From an uncultured Alphaproteobacteria bacterium (lineage in GTDB: Bacteria > Pseudomonadota > Alphaproteobacteria > Micropepsales > Micropepsaceae): a stretch of 58,900 nucleotides of DNA. The stretch lies in contig CAILUV010000093.1 in the NCBI GenBank assembly GCA_903837555.1, forward strand, positions 1 through 58,900, written 5' to 3'. Of the stretch, positions 1 to 9,823 are shown in pieces; the stretch's first letter is position 1; every line of letters starts with the position of its first letter. The notes beneath the pieces were generated by a model that had not been told where the DNA came from, did not search any database, and was given only the letters and a program-made list of their open reading frames with translations. The translations under genes were made by a program, and so were the position numbers.

Positions 1-142
1 CCCGCACTCATCGTTGGGATACCGACCACCGGCACCGCAGGCCACAGTCTGGCCGCCAGATCAGCCGGCTAGCAACGGGATGGTGCAAATGATGCCCTTA
101 AACTAACATACCAACTGGGCCACTCAGTGGGGGCCGGTCAGC
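1..142. other. Window edge, no gene recognised
   Basis: This is the stretch downstream of the ferredoxin gene. I looked for a tRNA, a gene tail and a terminator hairpin and can support none of them. It may be the intergenic end of whatever lies left of the window. Confidence 0.4.
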
Positions 143-451
143 CTACTCAGGCGCAACAGTGACCTTGATGCCGTCGGTCTCGGTGCTGCAGATCACCTGG
201 CACGACAGGCGCGAATTCGGCTCGACGGCGAGCGCCATGTCCAGCATGTCGATCTCGGCGTCCGACGGCTTGGGCAACTTATCGAACCAGCCATCGGTGA
301 TGTAGACGTGGCAGGTCGCGCAGGCGCAGGCGCCGCCGCATTCGGCGGCAACATCCAGCCCGCCGTCGCGCAGGATTTCCATGACGCTCCAGCCGTCGCG
401 GCCTTCCAGCGTGTGTTCCTTGCCCTGGCGGTCGATGGCGATGATCTTCAT
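143..451 (-). CDS. Adrenodoxin-type 2Fe-2S ferredoxin
   Basis: A 102-residue soluble electron carrier. The cluster ligands fit the vertebrate/bacterial-type pattern: Cys38, Cys44 and Cys47 (CX5CX2C, with one extra cysteine at 42) plus Cys84 in a SCQV context. Length and the C-terminal acidic tail suit the FdxB/adrenodoxin family, which serves Fe-S assembly or P450-type partners. The gene lies 112 bp downstream of, and on the same strand as, a flavin reductase of the ferredoxin-NADP type, so donor and acceptor are probably co-transcribed. The physiological end acceptor is not visible here. Confidence 0.9.
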   Translation of the reverse strand: MKIIAIDRQGKEHTLEGRDGWSVMEILRDGGLDVAAECGGACACATCHVYITDGWFDKLPKPSDAEIDMLDMALAVEPNSRLSCQVICSTETDGIKVTVAPE

Positions 452-514
452 GACCTTGTCATTCCTTCTACAGTTCTATCGTGCCGCTCGCTCGTGCTCG
501 CGGCGTTCGCCACT

Positions 515-539
515 CGAATTGATCCACCGGATCAATTCG
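515..539. promoter_or_regulatory. Perfect 11-bp inverted repeat between reductase and ferredoxin genes
   Basis: CGAATTGATCC and its reverse complement are separated by ACC. It sits between the stop of the reductase and the start of the ferredoxin, both on the minus strand. No T-run follows, so it is either an operator for the ferredoxin or an RNA stem that sets differential expression, rather than a full terminator. Confidence 0.45.
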
Positions 540-563
540 CCGCCTTCGGCGACCGCGGCTCAC

Positions 564-1676
<1,113 letters not shown>

Positions 1677-1705
1677 TCACAACCCCCGCCTATAACAGTG
1701 CTGCG

Positions 1706-2029
1706 ATGCAAAATGACGCTCCCCTCAAACAGGGCCTGATCCCTGCCGGTGATTGCGGCTCGATGACCGAGCTGCGCGCGGCCATCGATGCGCTGGATGC
1801 CCGGCTGGTAGCGCTGCTGGCGGTGCGCCAGGCCTATATCGAACGGGCCGCGCAGCTCAAGACCGGTCGCGACCAGGTGCGCGATCCGGCGCGGATTGAG
1901 GAAGTGGTGTCGAAGGTGATCGCCGAAGGCCGCAAGGCCGGGCTGTCCGCCGATATCGCCGAGCCGGTATGGCGCGCCCTGATCGAAGCCTCGATCAAGC
2001 ACGAGTTCGACGCCTTCGATAAGCGCTGA
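1706..2029 (+). CDS. Chorismate mutase, AroQ class
   Basis: A 107-residue all-helical protein that would convert chorismate to prephenate for Phe/Tyr synthesis. The segment RAAIDALDARLVALLAVRQ matches helix 1 of AroQ mutases, with the arginine and repeated aliphatic residues expected. R-D-P-A-R followed by EEVV matches the second helix. Met20 (in MTELRAAI) is an alternative start nearer the conserved domain. It is a stand-alone mutase, with no prephenate dehydratase domain attached. The neighbours give no further hint. Confidence 0.85.
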   Translation: MQNDAPLKQGLIPAGDCGSMTELRAAIDALDARLVALLAVRQAYIERAAQLKTGRDQVRDPARIEEVVSKVIAEGRKAGLSADIAEPVWRALIEASIKHEFDAFDKR

Positions 2030-2047
2030 AATTGCTGGCTTAAATGT

Positions 2048-2392
2048 TCAGGCCGCCAGATAGCTGGCGATGAATTCCTGCACCGCTTCGCCTTCGACGC
2101 GCAGCGCTTCGATCACTTCCACGGCACGGTCGTGATTGATCGCCGGGTCGACCGGCTCGGCCGTCGCCGCCGCTTCCCCCATGGCAAAGGCGCCGACGCC
2201 GCGCGCCGCGCCCTTGATGGTATGGGTGACTTCGCGCCATTTGCGGGCGTCGCGCTGTTCCAGGATGCTGAGCAATTGGCCGACCATCTCGCTGACCTGG
2301 CCGTCGAACAGCTTGAGGATCTCGGCATTCAGGGTCTTGTCGCCGCCGGTGTAGCGGGCCAGATGCTCCAGATCGACGGGGGCGGCGGACAT
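2048..2392 (-). CDS. Histidine phosphotransfer (Hpt) domain protein
   Basis: A 114-residue four-helix-bundle protein of the Hpt type, which relays phosphate between receiver domains in a phosphorelay. The signature THTIKGAARGVGAF places the phosphorylatable histidine at residue 57, followed by the usual small residues. No kinase or receiver gene is adjacent, so its cognate partner is unknown. ChpT-like dimeric proteins are longer and unlike this. The ORF lies opposite to and is separate from both neighbours. Confidence 0.85.
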   Translation of the reverse strand: MSAAPVDLEHLARYTGGDKTLNAEILKLFDGQVSEMVGQLLSILEQRDARKWREVTHTIKGAARGVGAFAMGEAAATAEPVDPAINHDRAVEVIEALRVEGEAVQEFIASYLAA

Positions 2393-2527
2393 GGCGTTTT
2401 CCTGCGAATACCCCGTGATCCTGCGCCGGATGCCGCTAAAGCCGCGTTAATGCGTGCTTTTGGGTGTGAAATGGGCCGCGATCGTGCTTAACATGGAAAA
2501 AGACAGGGCAAATTCAGGGCTTTAGAC

Positions 2528-4582
2528 ATGGCCAGGACATTCGGGCAGCCGGTTCCGCTCGACAGGACTGTTGAGCCGGCCAACACGCAAGCCGCGCCTG
2601 CCGCCCCGATTCCGCGCGTGAAGAAAAGCCGTTTCGCCCAACTGGCGCTGATCACCGGCGCCACCCTGTCCCTGTTCTGGGTGGGCGTGGGATGCGCCTT
2701 TGTCTGGGGCTGGCTGGGCGCGCAGGTTCTGGCGCAGCCGCTGTCGGCCCAGGCGCTGATCGCCGCCGCGATTTTGCTGCCGCCCTTTTTCTTCGTCGCC
2801 ATCGCCGCCGCGCTCGCCCGCAGCGCCGCCATGGCCGATGCCACCACGCTGATGCTGGCCGCCAGCGACCGGCTGTTCGCCGCCGATGAAACCGCCGCCA
2901 ACAATGCTGCGCGGCTGGCCCGCGCCGTGCGCCGCGAACTGGATGGTTTGAACACCGGTCTGGATGTCGCGTTCCAGCGCATGCGCACGCTGGAGGCGGT
3001 GCTGGAAAAACAGATTTCCACGCTGGATGACGCGGGCGCCCGCGCACAAGTGCGCGGCGACACCATCGCCGCCCGTCTCAACCAGGAAAGCCAGCGGCTG
3101 GAAAGCCTCGGCGACAATCTCACCGATGCCGCCAGCCGCGCCGGGGAAACCGTGGCGGGCCGCGCCGCGCAGCTCAAGTCGATGATGGAATCGGCCGAAG
3201 GCACGCTGAAGATGGCGACCCAGTCGCTGGACGTGCAGGCCGCCGGTTTCCGCGCCGCCATCACCTCGGCGGCCGAAACGCCGCTGGAAGCCGCCAAGAT
3301 GCTGGAAAGCCATGCCTCGCGCATCGAGGAGGTTTCCGACTCGGTGATGAGCCGTGCCGAATTCGTGCTGGCGCGCCAGGAAAAACACCGCGCCCAGATG
3401 CACGAGCTGGTGCAGAAGCTGAAGGACGAAAGCGAAGCGTTTGAAACCGCGCTGTCGCAACAGCGCACCGGCATGGAATCGGCGATCGACGCGCTGGGCG
3501 GCGAAGCCAAGAAATTCGAAATGGTCACCGGCGACGCCGAGCGTCACCTGGAACTGATCATGTCCAATGCCGCCACCCGCGCGGCGCAGCTCACCGACGC
3601 GTTCGCGCGCGAAGCCGAACGCTTGACCCAGACCAGCGAAGCGGCGGCCAATGTGCTGGCCGGATTGTCGGCGGCACTGAAGGATGCGGGCACCGGCGCC
3701 CAGACGTTGATCGGCGAAAGCGCCGCCCAGGCCAAGCATGACGCGCGCCTGCTGGTGGGCGAGGCGATGGCCGAATGCGAGCGGTTGCTGCGCGCCAGCG
3801 GCGAGATGAGCGCCGAAGCCGGCAAGATCCGCAGCCTGCTGTCGGAAACCACGCGCGAAGTCGAAAAGCACCTGATCCGACTTCCGGGGCTGGTGCAGGA
3901 AGAAGCGCGCCGCGTGCGCCAGACCATGGCGGCCGAAACCGAACAGCTTCTCGACCTATCGGCGCGCACCATGTCGACGCTGCATGCGCGCTCGACGCAG
4001 AAGATCACGCCGCCCGATCTGGGCGGCCCCATGAAGCCGCAGGCCGAGCCGGAAAGCGAAGGGCTCAAGGGCCTGGCCCGCAAGCTGACCACGCGCAAGT
4101 CGCCGGACCGCAGCGCGCGCGACGGCAAGACCTGGGAAATGAAAACCCTTCTGGCGGCGGCCGAGCAGAACAATGGCGATATCCGTCTTCCCGCCCGCTT
4201 CGGCGCCAAGCCCAATCTCGACAACGCCGCCACCTTGGGCGCGCTGGAACTGGCGCTGGCCGACATGGCCATCGACCTGTCGGCGCTGGACGATGCCCAG
4301 CCCGGCGATGAGGACTGGAAGCGTTATCTGGCGGGTGACCGCGCCGTGTTCGCGCGCCGCCTGGCCGAGACCATCGACGAAGAGGCGGTGGACCGCATCA
4401 CCATTCTCTATCGCGACGACAAGCGTTTCCACGATGCGGCCGATGCCTATCTGGCGGAGTTTGAAACGCTGCTGGCGCGGGCGCGCGAAGGCGACGGCGG
4501 CGGCCTGCTGACCTCGACGCTGCTGTCGGCGGATACCGGCAAGGTGTATCTGGCGATCGCTTACGCGTTAGGGCGTCTCTAA
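2528..4582 (+). CDS. Inner-membrane-anchored long coiled-coil protein
   Basis: 684 residues, not confidently assignable to a named family. A short basic cytoplasmic N-terminus (VKKSR near residue 32) leads into two hydrophobic segments at about 38-62 and 75-98. About 400 residues of Ala/Glu/Arg-rich heptad-like sequence (roughly 110-490) follow. A Pro-containing linker then leads to a compact C-terminal domain (about 545-684, ending LAIAYALGRL). The plan of two N-terminal membrane helices, a long coiled coil and a C-terminal domain recalls the alphaproteobacterial polarity factor TipN. That resemblance is architectural inference only. Confidence 0.7.
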   Translation: MARTFGQPVPLDRTVEPANTQAAPAAPIPRVKKSRFAQLALITGATLSLFWVGVGCAFVWGWLGAQVLAQPLSAQALIAAAILLPPFFFVAIAAALARSAAMADATTLMLAASDRLFAADETAANNAARLARAVRRELDGLNTGLDVAFQRMRTLEAVLEKQISTLDDAGARAQVRGDTIAARLNQESQRLESLGDNLTDAASRAGETVAGRAAQLKSMMESAEGTLKMATQSLDVQAAGFRAAITSAAETPLEAAKMLESHASRIEEVSDSVMSRAEFVLARQEKHRAQMHELVQKLKDESEAFETALSQQRTGMESAIDALGGEAKKFEMVTGDAERHLELIMSNAATRAAQLTDAFAREAERLTQTSEAAANVLAGLSAALKDAGTGAQTLIGESAAQAKHDARLLVGEAMAECERLLRASGEMSAEAGKIRSLLSETTREVEKHLIRLPGLVQEEARRVRQTMAAETEQLLDLSARTMSTLHARSTQKITPPDLGGPMKPQAEPESEGLKGLARKLTTRKSPDRSARDGKTWEMKTLLAAAEQNNGDIRLPARFGAKPNLDNAATLGALELALADMAIDLSALDDAQPGDEDWKRYLAGDRAVFARRLAETIDEEAVDRITILYRDDKRFHDAADAYLAEFETLLARAREGDGGGLLTSTLLSADTGKVYLAIAYALGRL

Positions 4583-4590
4583 GCACATCT

Positions 4591-4725
4591 GTTATTCCCG
4601 GCCGAGCGCAGCATCGCTGCGCGAGGGGAAGGGAATCCATCTCAAAACGTGCGCATGTTTCAACATGGATTGTTTGTACGCTGCCGCTACAAACTCCCTC
4701 GCGCTTCGCGCTCGCCGGGAATGAC
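4591..4725 (-). repeat. Dispersed ~135-bp intergenic repeat, copy 1
   Basis: Read on the minus strand it begins GTCATTCCCGGCGAGCGC, passes through AGCGCGAGGGAGTTTGTAGC and GATTCCCTTCCCCTCGC, and ends CGGCCGGGAATAAC. The second copy, at 21239-21372, has the same order of blocks in the opposite orientation. It fills the gap between two convergent genes. Its ends are inverted (GTCATTCCCGG/CCGGGAATAAC), as in MITE- or REP-like elements. Confidence 0.75.
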
Positions 4726-4727
4726 AC

Positions 4728-6002
4728 TCAGACGCGTTTCAGCCGCGCCGCGTAAAAGCCATCCATGCCGCCCTTGTCGCCCAGGTAACAGGGCAGGGTG
4801 CGCAGGTCGCCATCGGGCGTGATCCAGTCGCTGTTGCCGAAGACTTCATCCGCCCTGATGGGCGCGCGCGCAAACTCCGGATGCTGCGACAGGAAGACCG
4901 CGATCTGCTCTTCACCCTCTTCGCGTTCCAGCGAGCAGACCGCGAAGACCAGCGTGCCGCCGGGTTCGACCAGCGCGGCACCGCTTTCCAGAATCTCATA
5001 CGCCGCGCCCGCCGATATGGTGACGTCGGCGGCGCCCTTGATCCAGGGCAGGTCGGGATGACGGCGGATGGTGCCGGTGGCCGTGCAAGGCGCGTCGATC
5101 AGCACGAAGGGCGCCTTGGTTTCCACATCCCGCGCGTCGGCGGTCACAATGTCTGCGCTCAGCTTGGTGCGCGCCAGATTCTCGCGAATACGCTCGGCGC
5201 GAGTTGCATCGATCTCTACCGCGATGACATTCGCGCCGGCTGCTGCAAGCTGCATGGTCTTGCCGCCCGGCGCGGCGCACAGATCGATGACGGTCTTGCC
5301 GCGCACATCGCCCAGCAGCATGGCGGGCAAGGTCGCGGCAGCGTCCTGCACCCACCACGCGCCATCCGCAAATCCGGGCAGGTCTTCGATACGGCCTTCG
5401 TCGCTCAGCCGGCGCACAGTGCCGAACAAAGCTTCGCTGGCGGGCGTCACCGCGTCGGGCGATTTCAGAACAATGTCGATGGGGGCTTCGCGCTGATGGG
5501 CGCGGGCGATGATGCGCGCGGTGCCGGCGTCATACTGCGCGGCCCAGCGTGTCCACAGCCAGTCGGGCGTGGAAAGCCGCTCGCGGTCCAGCCCCGACAG
5601 AACCGCTTCGCCTTCCTTGGCGACCTTGCGCAGCACCGCATTGACCAGGGGCTTGAAATGCACCGCCTTGGAATCTTTCGCTGCCAACTGGTTGGCGGCA
5701 TCCACAGCCGCATGTGCCGCGACTTTCAGGATCAGAAGCTCGCACGCGCCAAGCAAAAGAACTTCACTGGTCGCGCCCGCCTTGTGCGGCACCAGCGGCT
5801 TGGCGATGAACTTGCGCAGCACCGCATCCAGCGCGCCCATGTGGCGCAGGGTTTCGCTGACCAGCGCGCGGGCGAAGCCCGCGTCGCGCGGCGAAAGACC
5901 CGCAAGCTTGTCCAGCCCGGCGTCAAGCGGACGACGTTTTTGCAGTACCCCTGACAGAATCGAAAGCGCGGCCCGGCGCGCCGGTAGCCCAGCATCATTC
6001 AT
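4728..6002 (-). CDS. rsmB: 16S rRNA (cytosine-967-C5) methyltransferase
   Basis: About 424 residues. The N-terminal NusB-like RNA-binding domain (to about 150) is followed by a Rossmann-fold SAM methyltransferase. Motifs seen: DLCAAPGGKT (SAM binding), VIAVEIDATR, LIDAPCTATGT with the motif IV cysteine of RNA m5C transferases, and VFAVCSLEREEGE with the second, catalytic cysteine. I start it at the Met of MNDAGLPARRAAL. An upstream in-frame Met adds 12 poor residues. It modifies 16S rRNA in the cytoplasm. It is monocistronic here, bounded by the repeat and a divergent SDR gene. Confidence 0.92.
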   Translation of the reverse strand: MNDAGLPARRAALSILSGVLQKRRPLDAGLDKLAGLSPRDAGFARALVSETLRHMGALDAVLRKFIAKPLVPHKAGATSEVLLLGACELLILKVAAHAAVDAANQLAAKDSKAVHFKPLVNAVLRKVAKEGEAVLSGLDRERLSTPDWLWTRWAAQYDAGTARIIARAHQREAPIDIVLKSPDAVTPASEALFGTVRRLSDEGRIEDLPGFADGAWWVQDAAATLPAMLLGDVRGKTVIDLCAAPGGKTMQLAAAGANVIAVEIDATRAERIRENLARTKLSADIVTADARDVETKAPFVLIDAPCTATGTIRRHPDLPWIKGAADVTISAGAAYEILESGAALVEPGGTLVFAVCSLEREEGEEQIAVFLSQHPEFARAPIRADEVFGNSDWITPDGDLRTLPCYLGDKGGMDGFYAARLKRV

Positions 6003-6087
6003 GGGCGCTGTTAAAGCAGTCGCCGCCCTTGCGGCCAAGCTTTAACGGGCATTATCTGCGCACTTCGTATGCGAGCGAGGTGCGACC

Positions 6088-6840
6088 ATGACGGCGTTTG
6101 ATCTGACGGGAAAGGTTGCCCTGGTGACGGGCGGCAATGGCGGCATCGGGCTGGGCATGGCCAGGGGGCTCGCCAGCCTGGGCGCGACCGTGATGGTCGC
6201 GGGGCGTGACGGCGAAAAGAACCGCCGCGCGGTGGCGCTGCTGGGCGGCAAGGCCGATGCTATTGCTGTCGACCTGGCGGACGAGGCCGGGGCCAGGGCG
6301 GTGGTGGACAAGACGGTAAAGAAATTTGGCCGCCTGGACATCCTGATCAACAATGCCGGCATCAATATTCGCAAACCCCCGCAGGACTTCGCGCTGGAAG
6401 AATGGCAGCGTGTGCTGGACATCAACCTGACCAGTCTGTTTGTCTGCTGCCAGGCCGCCTATCCGCACATGAAGACGCGCGGCGGCAAGATCATCAATAT
6501 CGGCTCGATGACATCGATCTTCGGCGCGTCTTTCGCCGCGCCCTATGGTGCCAGCAAGGGCGCGGTGGTGCAGTTGACCAAGTCACTGGCGGTCGCCTGG
6601 GCGCCAGACAACATTCAGGTCAATGCCGTGCTGCCCGGCTGGATTGATACCGAGTTGACCGAGACGGCGCGCGAGCAGGTCGCAGGGCTGCATGAGAAGG
6701 TGGTGGCCCGCACGCCGGCAGGACGCTGGGGCACGCCGGACGACATGGCGGGCATCGCGATGTTTCTGGCCGGTCCCGCCTCAGACTTCGTCACCGGCAC
6801 CGCTATCCCGGTGGATGGCGGTTACGCGGCGGCGGCTTAG
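6088..6840 (+). CDS. SDR-family NAD(P)-dependent oxidoreductase
   Basis: A 250-residue classical short-chain dehydrogenase. The Rossmann motif is TGGNGGIG near residue 15. NNAG is near residue 90, the catalytic Ser lies in NIGSMTS, and YGASK supplies the catalytic Tyr/Lys. The C-terminal [11 protein letters not shown]-like segment ([11 protein letters not shown]) is typical. The closest characterised relatives in pattern are the sugar-acid dehydrogenases (2-deoxy-D-gluconate/gluconate 5-dehydrogenase group) and FabG-like enzymes. The substrate cannot be fixed from sequence. Its TAG overlaps the stop codon of htpX on the other strand. Confidence 0.88.
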   Translation: MTAFDLTGKVALVTGGNGGIGLGMARGLASLGATVMVAGRDGEKNRRAVALLGGKADAIAVDLADEAGARAVVDKTVKKFGRLDILINNAGINIRKPPQDFALEEWQRVLDINLTSLFVCCQAAYPHMKTRGGKIINIGSMTSIFGASFAAPYGASKGAVVQLTKSLAVAWAPDNIQVNAVLPGWIDTELTETAREQVAGLHEKVVARTPAGRWGTPDDMAGIAMFLAGPASDFVTGTAIPVDGGYAAAA

Positions 6841-7763
6841 CCCCAGGGACTTTTCGGCTGCGCGACAGCCTGACGGCGGCCGCCGATCCACGGGCCATTG
6901 CCTGCGGTGACAACTGCGGGCTGGCTGCTGCCCGTCATCGCGTTCAGGCGCGCGATGCGGTCTTCGGTGGCCGGATGGGTCGCAAACAGGCCCGACAGGC
7001 CGCCATGCAGCGGGTTGATGATGAACAGATGCGCGGTGGCCGGGTTGGCGTCGGCTTCCGGGTTGGGCGTGCCGCTGCGCACGCTGCGCTCCATGCGCGC
7101 CAGCGCGCCGGCCAGCCATTGCGGGCGGCCCGAAATTTCCGCGCCAGCGCGGTCGGCTTCATATTCGCGCGAACGCGAAATCGCGGCCTGCACCAGCATC
7201 GCGGCGATGGGCGCCAGCATCGACACCACAAGCGTCAGCGCCAGGCCGCCAGGCTGGTTGCGGCGGTCGCCGCCCATGAACATGGCCATGTTGGCCAGCA
7301 TCGAAATCGCGCCTGCGATCACCGCGGTGATGGTCATGGTCAGCGTGTCGCGATGCTTGATGTGCGCCAGCTCGTGCGCCGCCACGCCCGCCAGTTCTTC
7401 AGGCGTGAGTTGTTCCAGGATGCCGGTGGTGAAGGCCACGGCGGCATTTTCCGGATTGCGGCCCGTCGCAAAGGCGTTGGGCTGCGGATTGTCCATGATG
7501 TAGACCTTGGGCATCGGCAACTGGGCGTTGGCGGCCAGCCGCTGAACCATGGCGAAGATTTCCGGCTCGCTGGCGGCATCGACCTGGCGCGCGCCATACA
7601 TGCGCAGCAAGACCTTGTCGGAATTCCAGTAGGCGAACAGGTTCATGGCCAGCGCCATGCCGAACGCGATCAGCACGCCTGAGCTGCCGCCGATCATGGC
7701 GCCGACCGCCACAAAAATGCCGGTCATCAGGGCCAGCAACATGCCGGTGCGAAGGGTATTCAT
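6837..7763 (-). CDS. htpX: Zinc metalloprotease HtpX
   Basis: About 308 residues, an integral inner-membrane M48 protease that clears misfolded membrane proteins. Hydrophobic segments lie near the N-terminus (two) and around 145-195 (two). The zinc motif is HELAH, with the downstream glutamate in REYEADRAG. The start chosen is the Met of [12 protein letters not shown], since AGGAGACC lies a few bases upstream of it. The longer form would add 18 non-family residues. It diverges from the SdhAF4-like gene by about 40 bp, so the promoters must be packed into that gap. Confidence 0.93.
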   Translation of the reverse strand: MNTLRTGMLLALMTGIFVAVGAMIGGSSGVLIAFGMALAMNLFAYWNSDKVLLRMYGARQVDAASEPEIFAMVQRLAANAQLPMPKVYIMDNPQPNAFATGRNPENAAVAFTTGILEQLTPEELAGVAAHELAHIKHRDTLTMTITAVIAGAISMLANMAMFMGGDRRNQPGGLALTLVVSMLAPIAAMLVQAAISRSREYEADRAGAEISGRPQWLAGALARMERSVRSGTPNPEADANPATAHLFIINPLHGGLSGLFATHPATEDRIARLNAMTGSSQPAVVTAGNGPWIGGRRQAVAQPKSPWG

Positions 7764-7805
7764 CTGTCTTTGGTCTCCTTGACCCACTTCATGTAAGATC
7801 GGCGC

Positions 7806-8006
7806 ATGGCCAATCAAGCATCGCCTTCGCCCCAGGACGTCGCCGCCCGCATCGCGGACGCGGCCGCCCGCGCCAATGCGGAAGCTGAGGCCCGCCGCGC
7901 CGCCGAGACTAAACAGGAATTGCCGCCGGAATTGGGCGGACGCAAAGGCCCTGAGCCCACCCGCTACGGCGACTGGGAAAAGAAGGGCATCGTCTCGGAT
8001 TTTTAA
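7806..8006 (+). CDS. SdhAF4/DUF1674-family small protein
   Basis: 66 residues. The Ala-rich N-terminus is followed by the family signature [20 protein letters not shown] and the C-terminal VSDF. Members in mitochondria and alphaproteobacteria help assemble the flavoprotein subunit of succinate dehydrogenase. No sdh gene is in the window, so the role is from family knowledge only. It diverges from htpX and its TAA overlaps the stop of the DUF2239 gene. Confidence 0.85.
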   Translation: MANQASPSPQDVAARIADAAARANAEAEARRAAETKQELPPELGGRKGPEPTRYGDWEKKGIVSDF

Positions 8007-8503
8007 TCTTCGAAGGCGTCAGCCGTTAACGCCTCCAGCTCGGCCCGAACATCCGCAGGCCAGGCTTCGATATGGGCGGCGAACTCGTCTTTCTGCCCGG
8101 CATACAGCGCCCGCATGGCTTCCTCATATCCCGGCGCATTACCCACCAAAGCCGTGGCGAAGCGGTAGGCGGCGTCGCGCTTCTGGCGCATCTGGGCTTT
8201 GGGGTTGCGGCTGGCCTCTTCCACCAGCTTGCGCAGCGTCACCGAAGCGCCGCCCGGCTGGGTCGCCAGCCAGTCCCAATGCCTGGGCAAAAGCGTGATT
8301 TCCCGTGGCACCACCCCCAGTTTGGGGCGGCCCGCCTTGGGCGCATCGTCGGCGGTGGGCGGGAAGCGCGGGTCGATATCAACCACCCGGCCGGTTTCAC
8401 GGTCGAAGATCACGGCGTTGGCGGCGGACAGGCTGGCGGCATACGCCTCAGCCAAAGACCCGGACGCCAGGTGATCGAAGCCGGAAAAGGCGGAATAACT
8501 CAT
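8003..8503 (-). CDS. DUF2239-family protein
   Basis: 166 residues, a family of unknown function. It has an N-terminal Ser/Phe-rich part ([14 protein letters not shown]). A beta-strand-rich middle includes [15 protein letters not shown], and a conserved segment [19 protein letters not shown] is followed by an Arg/Lys-rich helix. No catalytic motif is apparent. Its promoter (8510-8538) places the transcription start at or next to the ATG, so the mRNA is probably leaderless. Two ACCCGGGT-type palindromes overlap or flank that promoter. Confidence 0.8.
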   Translation of the reverse strand: MSYSAFSGFDHLASGSLAEAYAASLSAANAVIFDRETGRVVDIDPRFPPTADDAPKAGRPKLGVVPREITLLPRHWDWLATQPGGASVTLRKLVEEASRNPKAQMRQKRDAAYRFATALVGNAPGYEEAMRALYAGQKDEFAAHIEAWPADVRAELEALTADAFED

Positions 8504-8509
8504 GTGCTT

Positions 8510-8538
8510 TAATTACCCGGGTATAATATCATGGTCAA
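8510..8538 (-). promoter_or_regulatory. Sigma-70-type promoter of the DUF2239 gene, leaderless
   Basis: On the minus strand, TTGACC (8538-8533) is followed by a 17-bp spacer and TAATTA (8515-8510). The ATG at 8503 lies only about 7 bases beyond the -10 box, leaving no room for a 5' UTR. Confidence 0.55.
8514..8523. promoter_or_regulatory. Operator-like palindrome TACCCGGGTA, site 1
   Basis: A perfect 10-bp palindrome that overlaps the -10 box of the DUF2239 promoter by two bases. Occupancy would block RNA polymerase. A perfect TATAAT on the plus strand (8522-8527) also touches it. Confidence 0.5.
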
Positions 8539-8541
8539 TAC

Positions 8542-8551
8542 TATCCGGGTA
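8542..8551. promoter_or_regulatory. Operator-like palindrome TATCCGGGTA, site 2
   Basis: This matches site 1 at nine of ten positions and lies 28 bp away, just upstream of the DUF2239 -35 box. The pair suggests cooperative binding by one regulator. The regulator itself is not recognisable nearby. Confidence 0.45.
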
Positions 8552-8626
8552 AAAACATATATCATCCAAGCCTTGATGCCGACACGCCCGAGGTTCATTT
8601 ATCGGGGGAGATCAAAGAGCGCCGCC

Positions 8627-9184
8627 ATGTTCATCCAGACGGAATCGACCCCCAATCCCGCCACCCTGAAATTCCTGCCCGGCAAGGATGTGATGGGAGA
8701 AGGCGCCGTGGCCGATTTCCCGGATGTGTCGTCCGCCGGGCGCTCGCCGCTCGCCAAGGCGCTGTTTTCCATTCCCGAAGTCAGCCGGGTGTTTTTCGGC
8801 GCGGACTTTATTTCGGTGACCAAGCGCGACGGCGACTGGAAGCATCTCAAGCCCGCCATCCTGGGCGCGGTGATGGAGCATTTCACGGCCGGCCTGCCGC
8901 TGCTGGAAGGCAGCGCCGAGGAAGCGGAAGAGACCTATAGCGAGGCGGATTCCGAAATCGTCGGCCAGATCAAGGAACTGATCGAAACCCGGGTGCGTCC
9001 CGCCGTGGCGCAGGATGGCGGCGATATCATCTTCAAGGGCTTTGATGGCGCCAGCGGCGTGGTCTCGCTGAAGCTGCAAGGTTCGTGCGCGGGCTGCCCG
9101 TCGTCGTCCATGACGTTGAAGAACGGCATCGAAAACATGCTGCGCCATTACGTGCCGGAAGTGACCGCGGTCGAATCCGTGTGA
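8627..9184 (+). CDS. NfuA/NifU-type Fe-S scaffold or carrier protein
   Basis: About 185 residues. The N-terminal Nfu_N domain starts FIQTESTPNPATLKFLPG. The C-terminal NifU domain holds the cluster-binding CAGC pair in GSCAGCPSSSMTLKNG. It delivers Fe-S clusters to apo-enzymes. MiaB, encoded a few genes downstream, is a plausible client (inference). The start is the Met of MFIQTES, because the upstream in-frame sequence has no family character. The gene is first in a long co-directional run that ends with the XRE regulator. Confidence 0.92.
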   Translation: MFIQTESTPNPATLKFLPGKDVMGEGAVADFPDVSSAGRSPLAKALFSIPEVSRVFFGADFISVTKRDGDWKHLKPAILGAVMEHFTAGLPLLEGSAEEAEETYSEADSEIVGQIKELIETRVRPAVAQDGGDIIFKGFDGASGVVSLKLQGSCAGCPSSSMTLKNGIENMLRHYVPEVTAVESV

Positions 9185-9195
9185 TAGCCTCAGGC

Positions 9196-9822
9196 ATGAG
9201 CAATGCCGAACCCTATCTGGCGCAAGCCGATCACGCGATTTCCGACGCCGCGCTGGACACGATTTTCCGCAGCGCCCGCACCCTGCGCCAGTGGCAGGAC
9301 AAGCCGGTTTCGCCCGCGCTCCTGATGGCGCTGTATGACCTGATGCGCTGGGGCCCAACCGAATCCAACATCACCCCGGCGCGGTTTCACTTCGTGGTGT
9401 CGAAAGACGCCAAGGCGCGGCTGGAGCCGTTGCTGGATGAAGGCAATCGCAAGCAGACCATGGCTGCTCCGGCCACCGCGATCATAGGGTATGACCTGGA
9501 TTTCGCCAGCACGTTGCACAAGCTGGCGCCCAGGGCCGCCGACAGGATGTCTGAAAGTCTTGCCCAGGATCCGCAGAAAGCCCGCTTCATGGCGATGCGC
9601 AGCGCCGGTTTGCAAGGTGGTTATCTGATCGTGGCGGCGCGCGCGCTGGGGCTGGATTGCGGCCCCATGTCGGGCTTCGACAATGACGGCGTGGACAAGG
9701 CGTTCTTCGCGGGTACCGCGATAAAGTCCTATTTTCTCTGCAATCTGGGCTACGGCGTGGCGGAAAGCGTGCGCCCGCGCGCCGCGCGTCTGGGCTTCGA
9801 CGAAGCCTGCAAGATCCTCTGA
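9196..9822 (+). CDS. Nitroreductase-family protein, RutE/HadB-like
   Basis: About 208 residues, a predicted FMN-dependent NAD(P)H reductase. The family pattern is clear: RTLRQWQDKPVS near residue 28, LMRWGPTESNITPARF, and near the C-terminus ALGLDCGPMSGFD followed by NLGYG. RutE-like members reduce malonic semialdehyde in pyrimidine breakdown. No other rut gene is present, so I call only the family. The start is the Met of MSNAEPYLAQ, 11 bases after the NfuA stop. Confidence 0.85.
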   Translation: MSNAEPYLAQADHAISDAALDTIFRSARTLRQWQDKPVSPALLMALYDLMRWGPTESNITPARFHFVVSKDAKARLEPLLDEGNRKQTMAAPATAIIGYDLDFASTLHKLAPRAADRMSESLAQDPQKARFMAMRSAGLQGGYLIVAARALGLDCGPMSGFDNDGVDKAFFAGTAIKSYFLCNLGYGVAESVRPRAARLGFDEACKIL

Positions 9823-9823
9823 C

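Noticed and set aside
1-142. Possible tRNA at the left edge
   Set aside because: No T-loop TTCGANTC-type sequence, no CCA end and no consistent cloverleaf could be built.
2522-3871. 449-codon minus-strand frame opposite the coiled-coil gene
   Set aside because: Composition (His, Gln, Gly, Arg) is that of a reverse-frame shadow; the plus frame has clear membrane helices and heptads.
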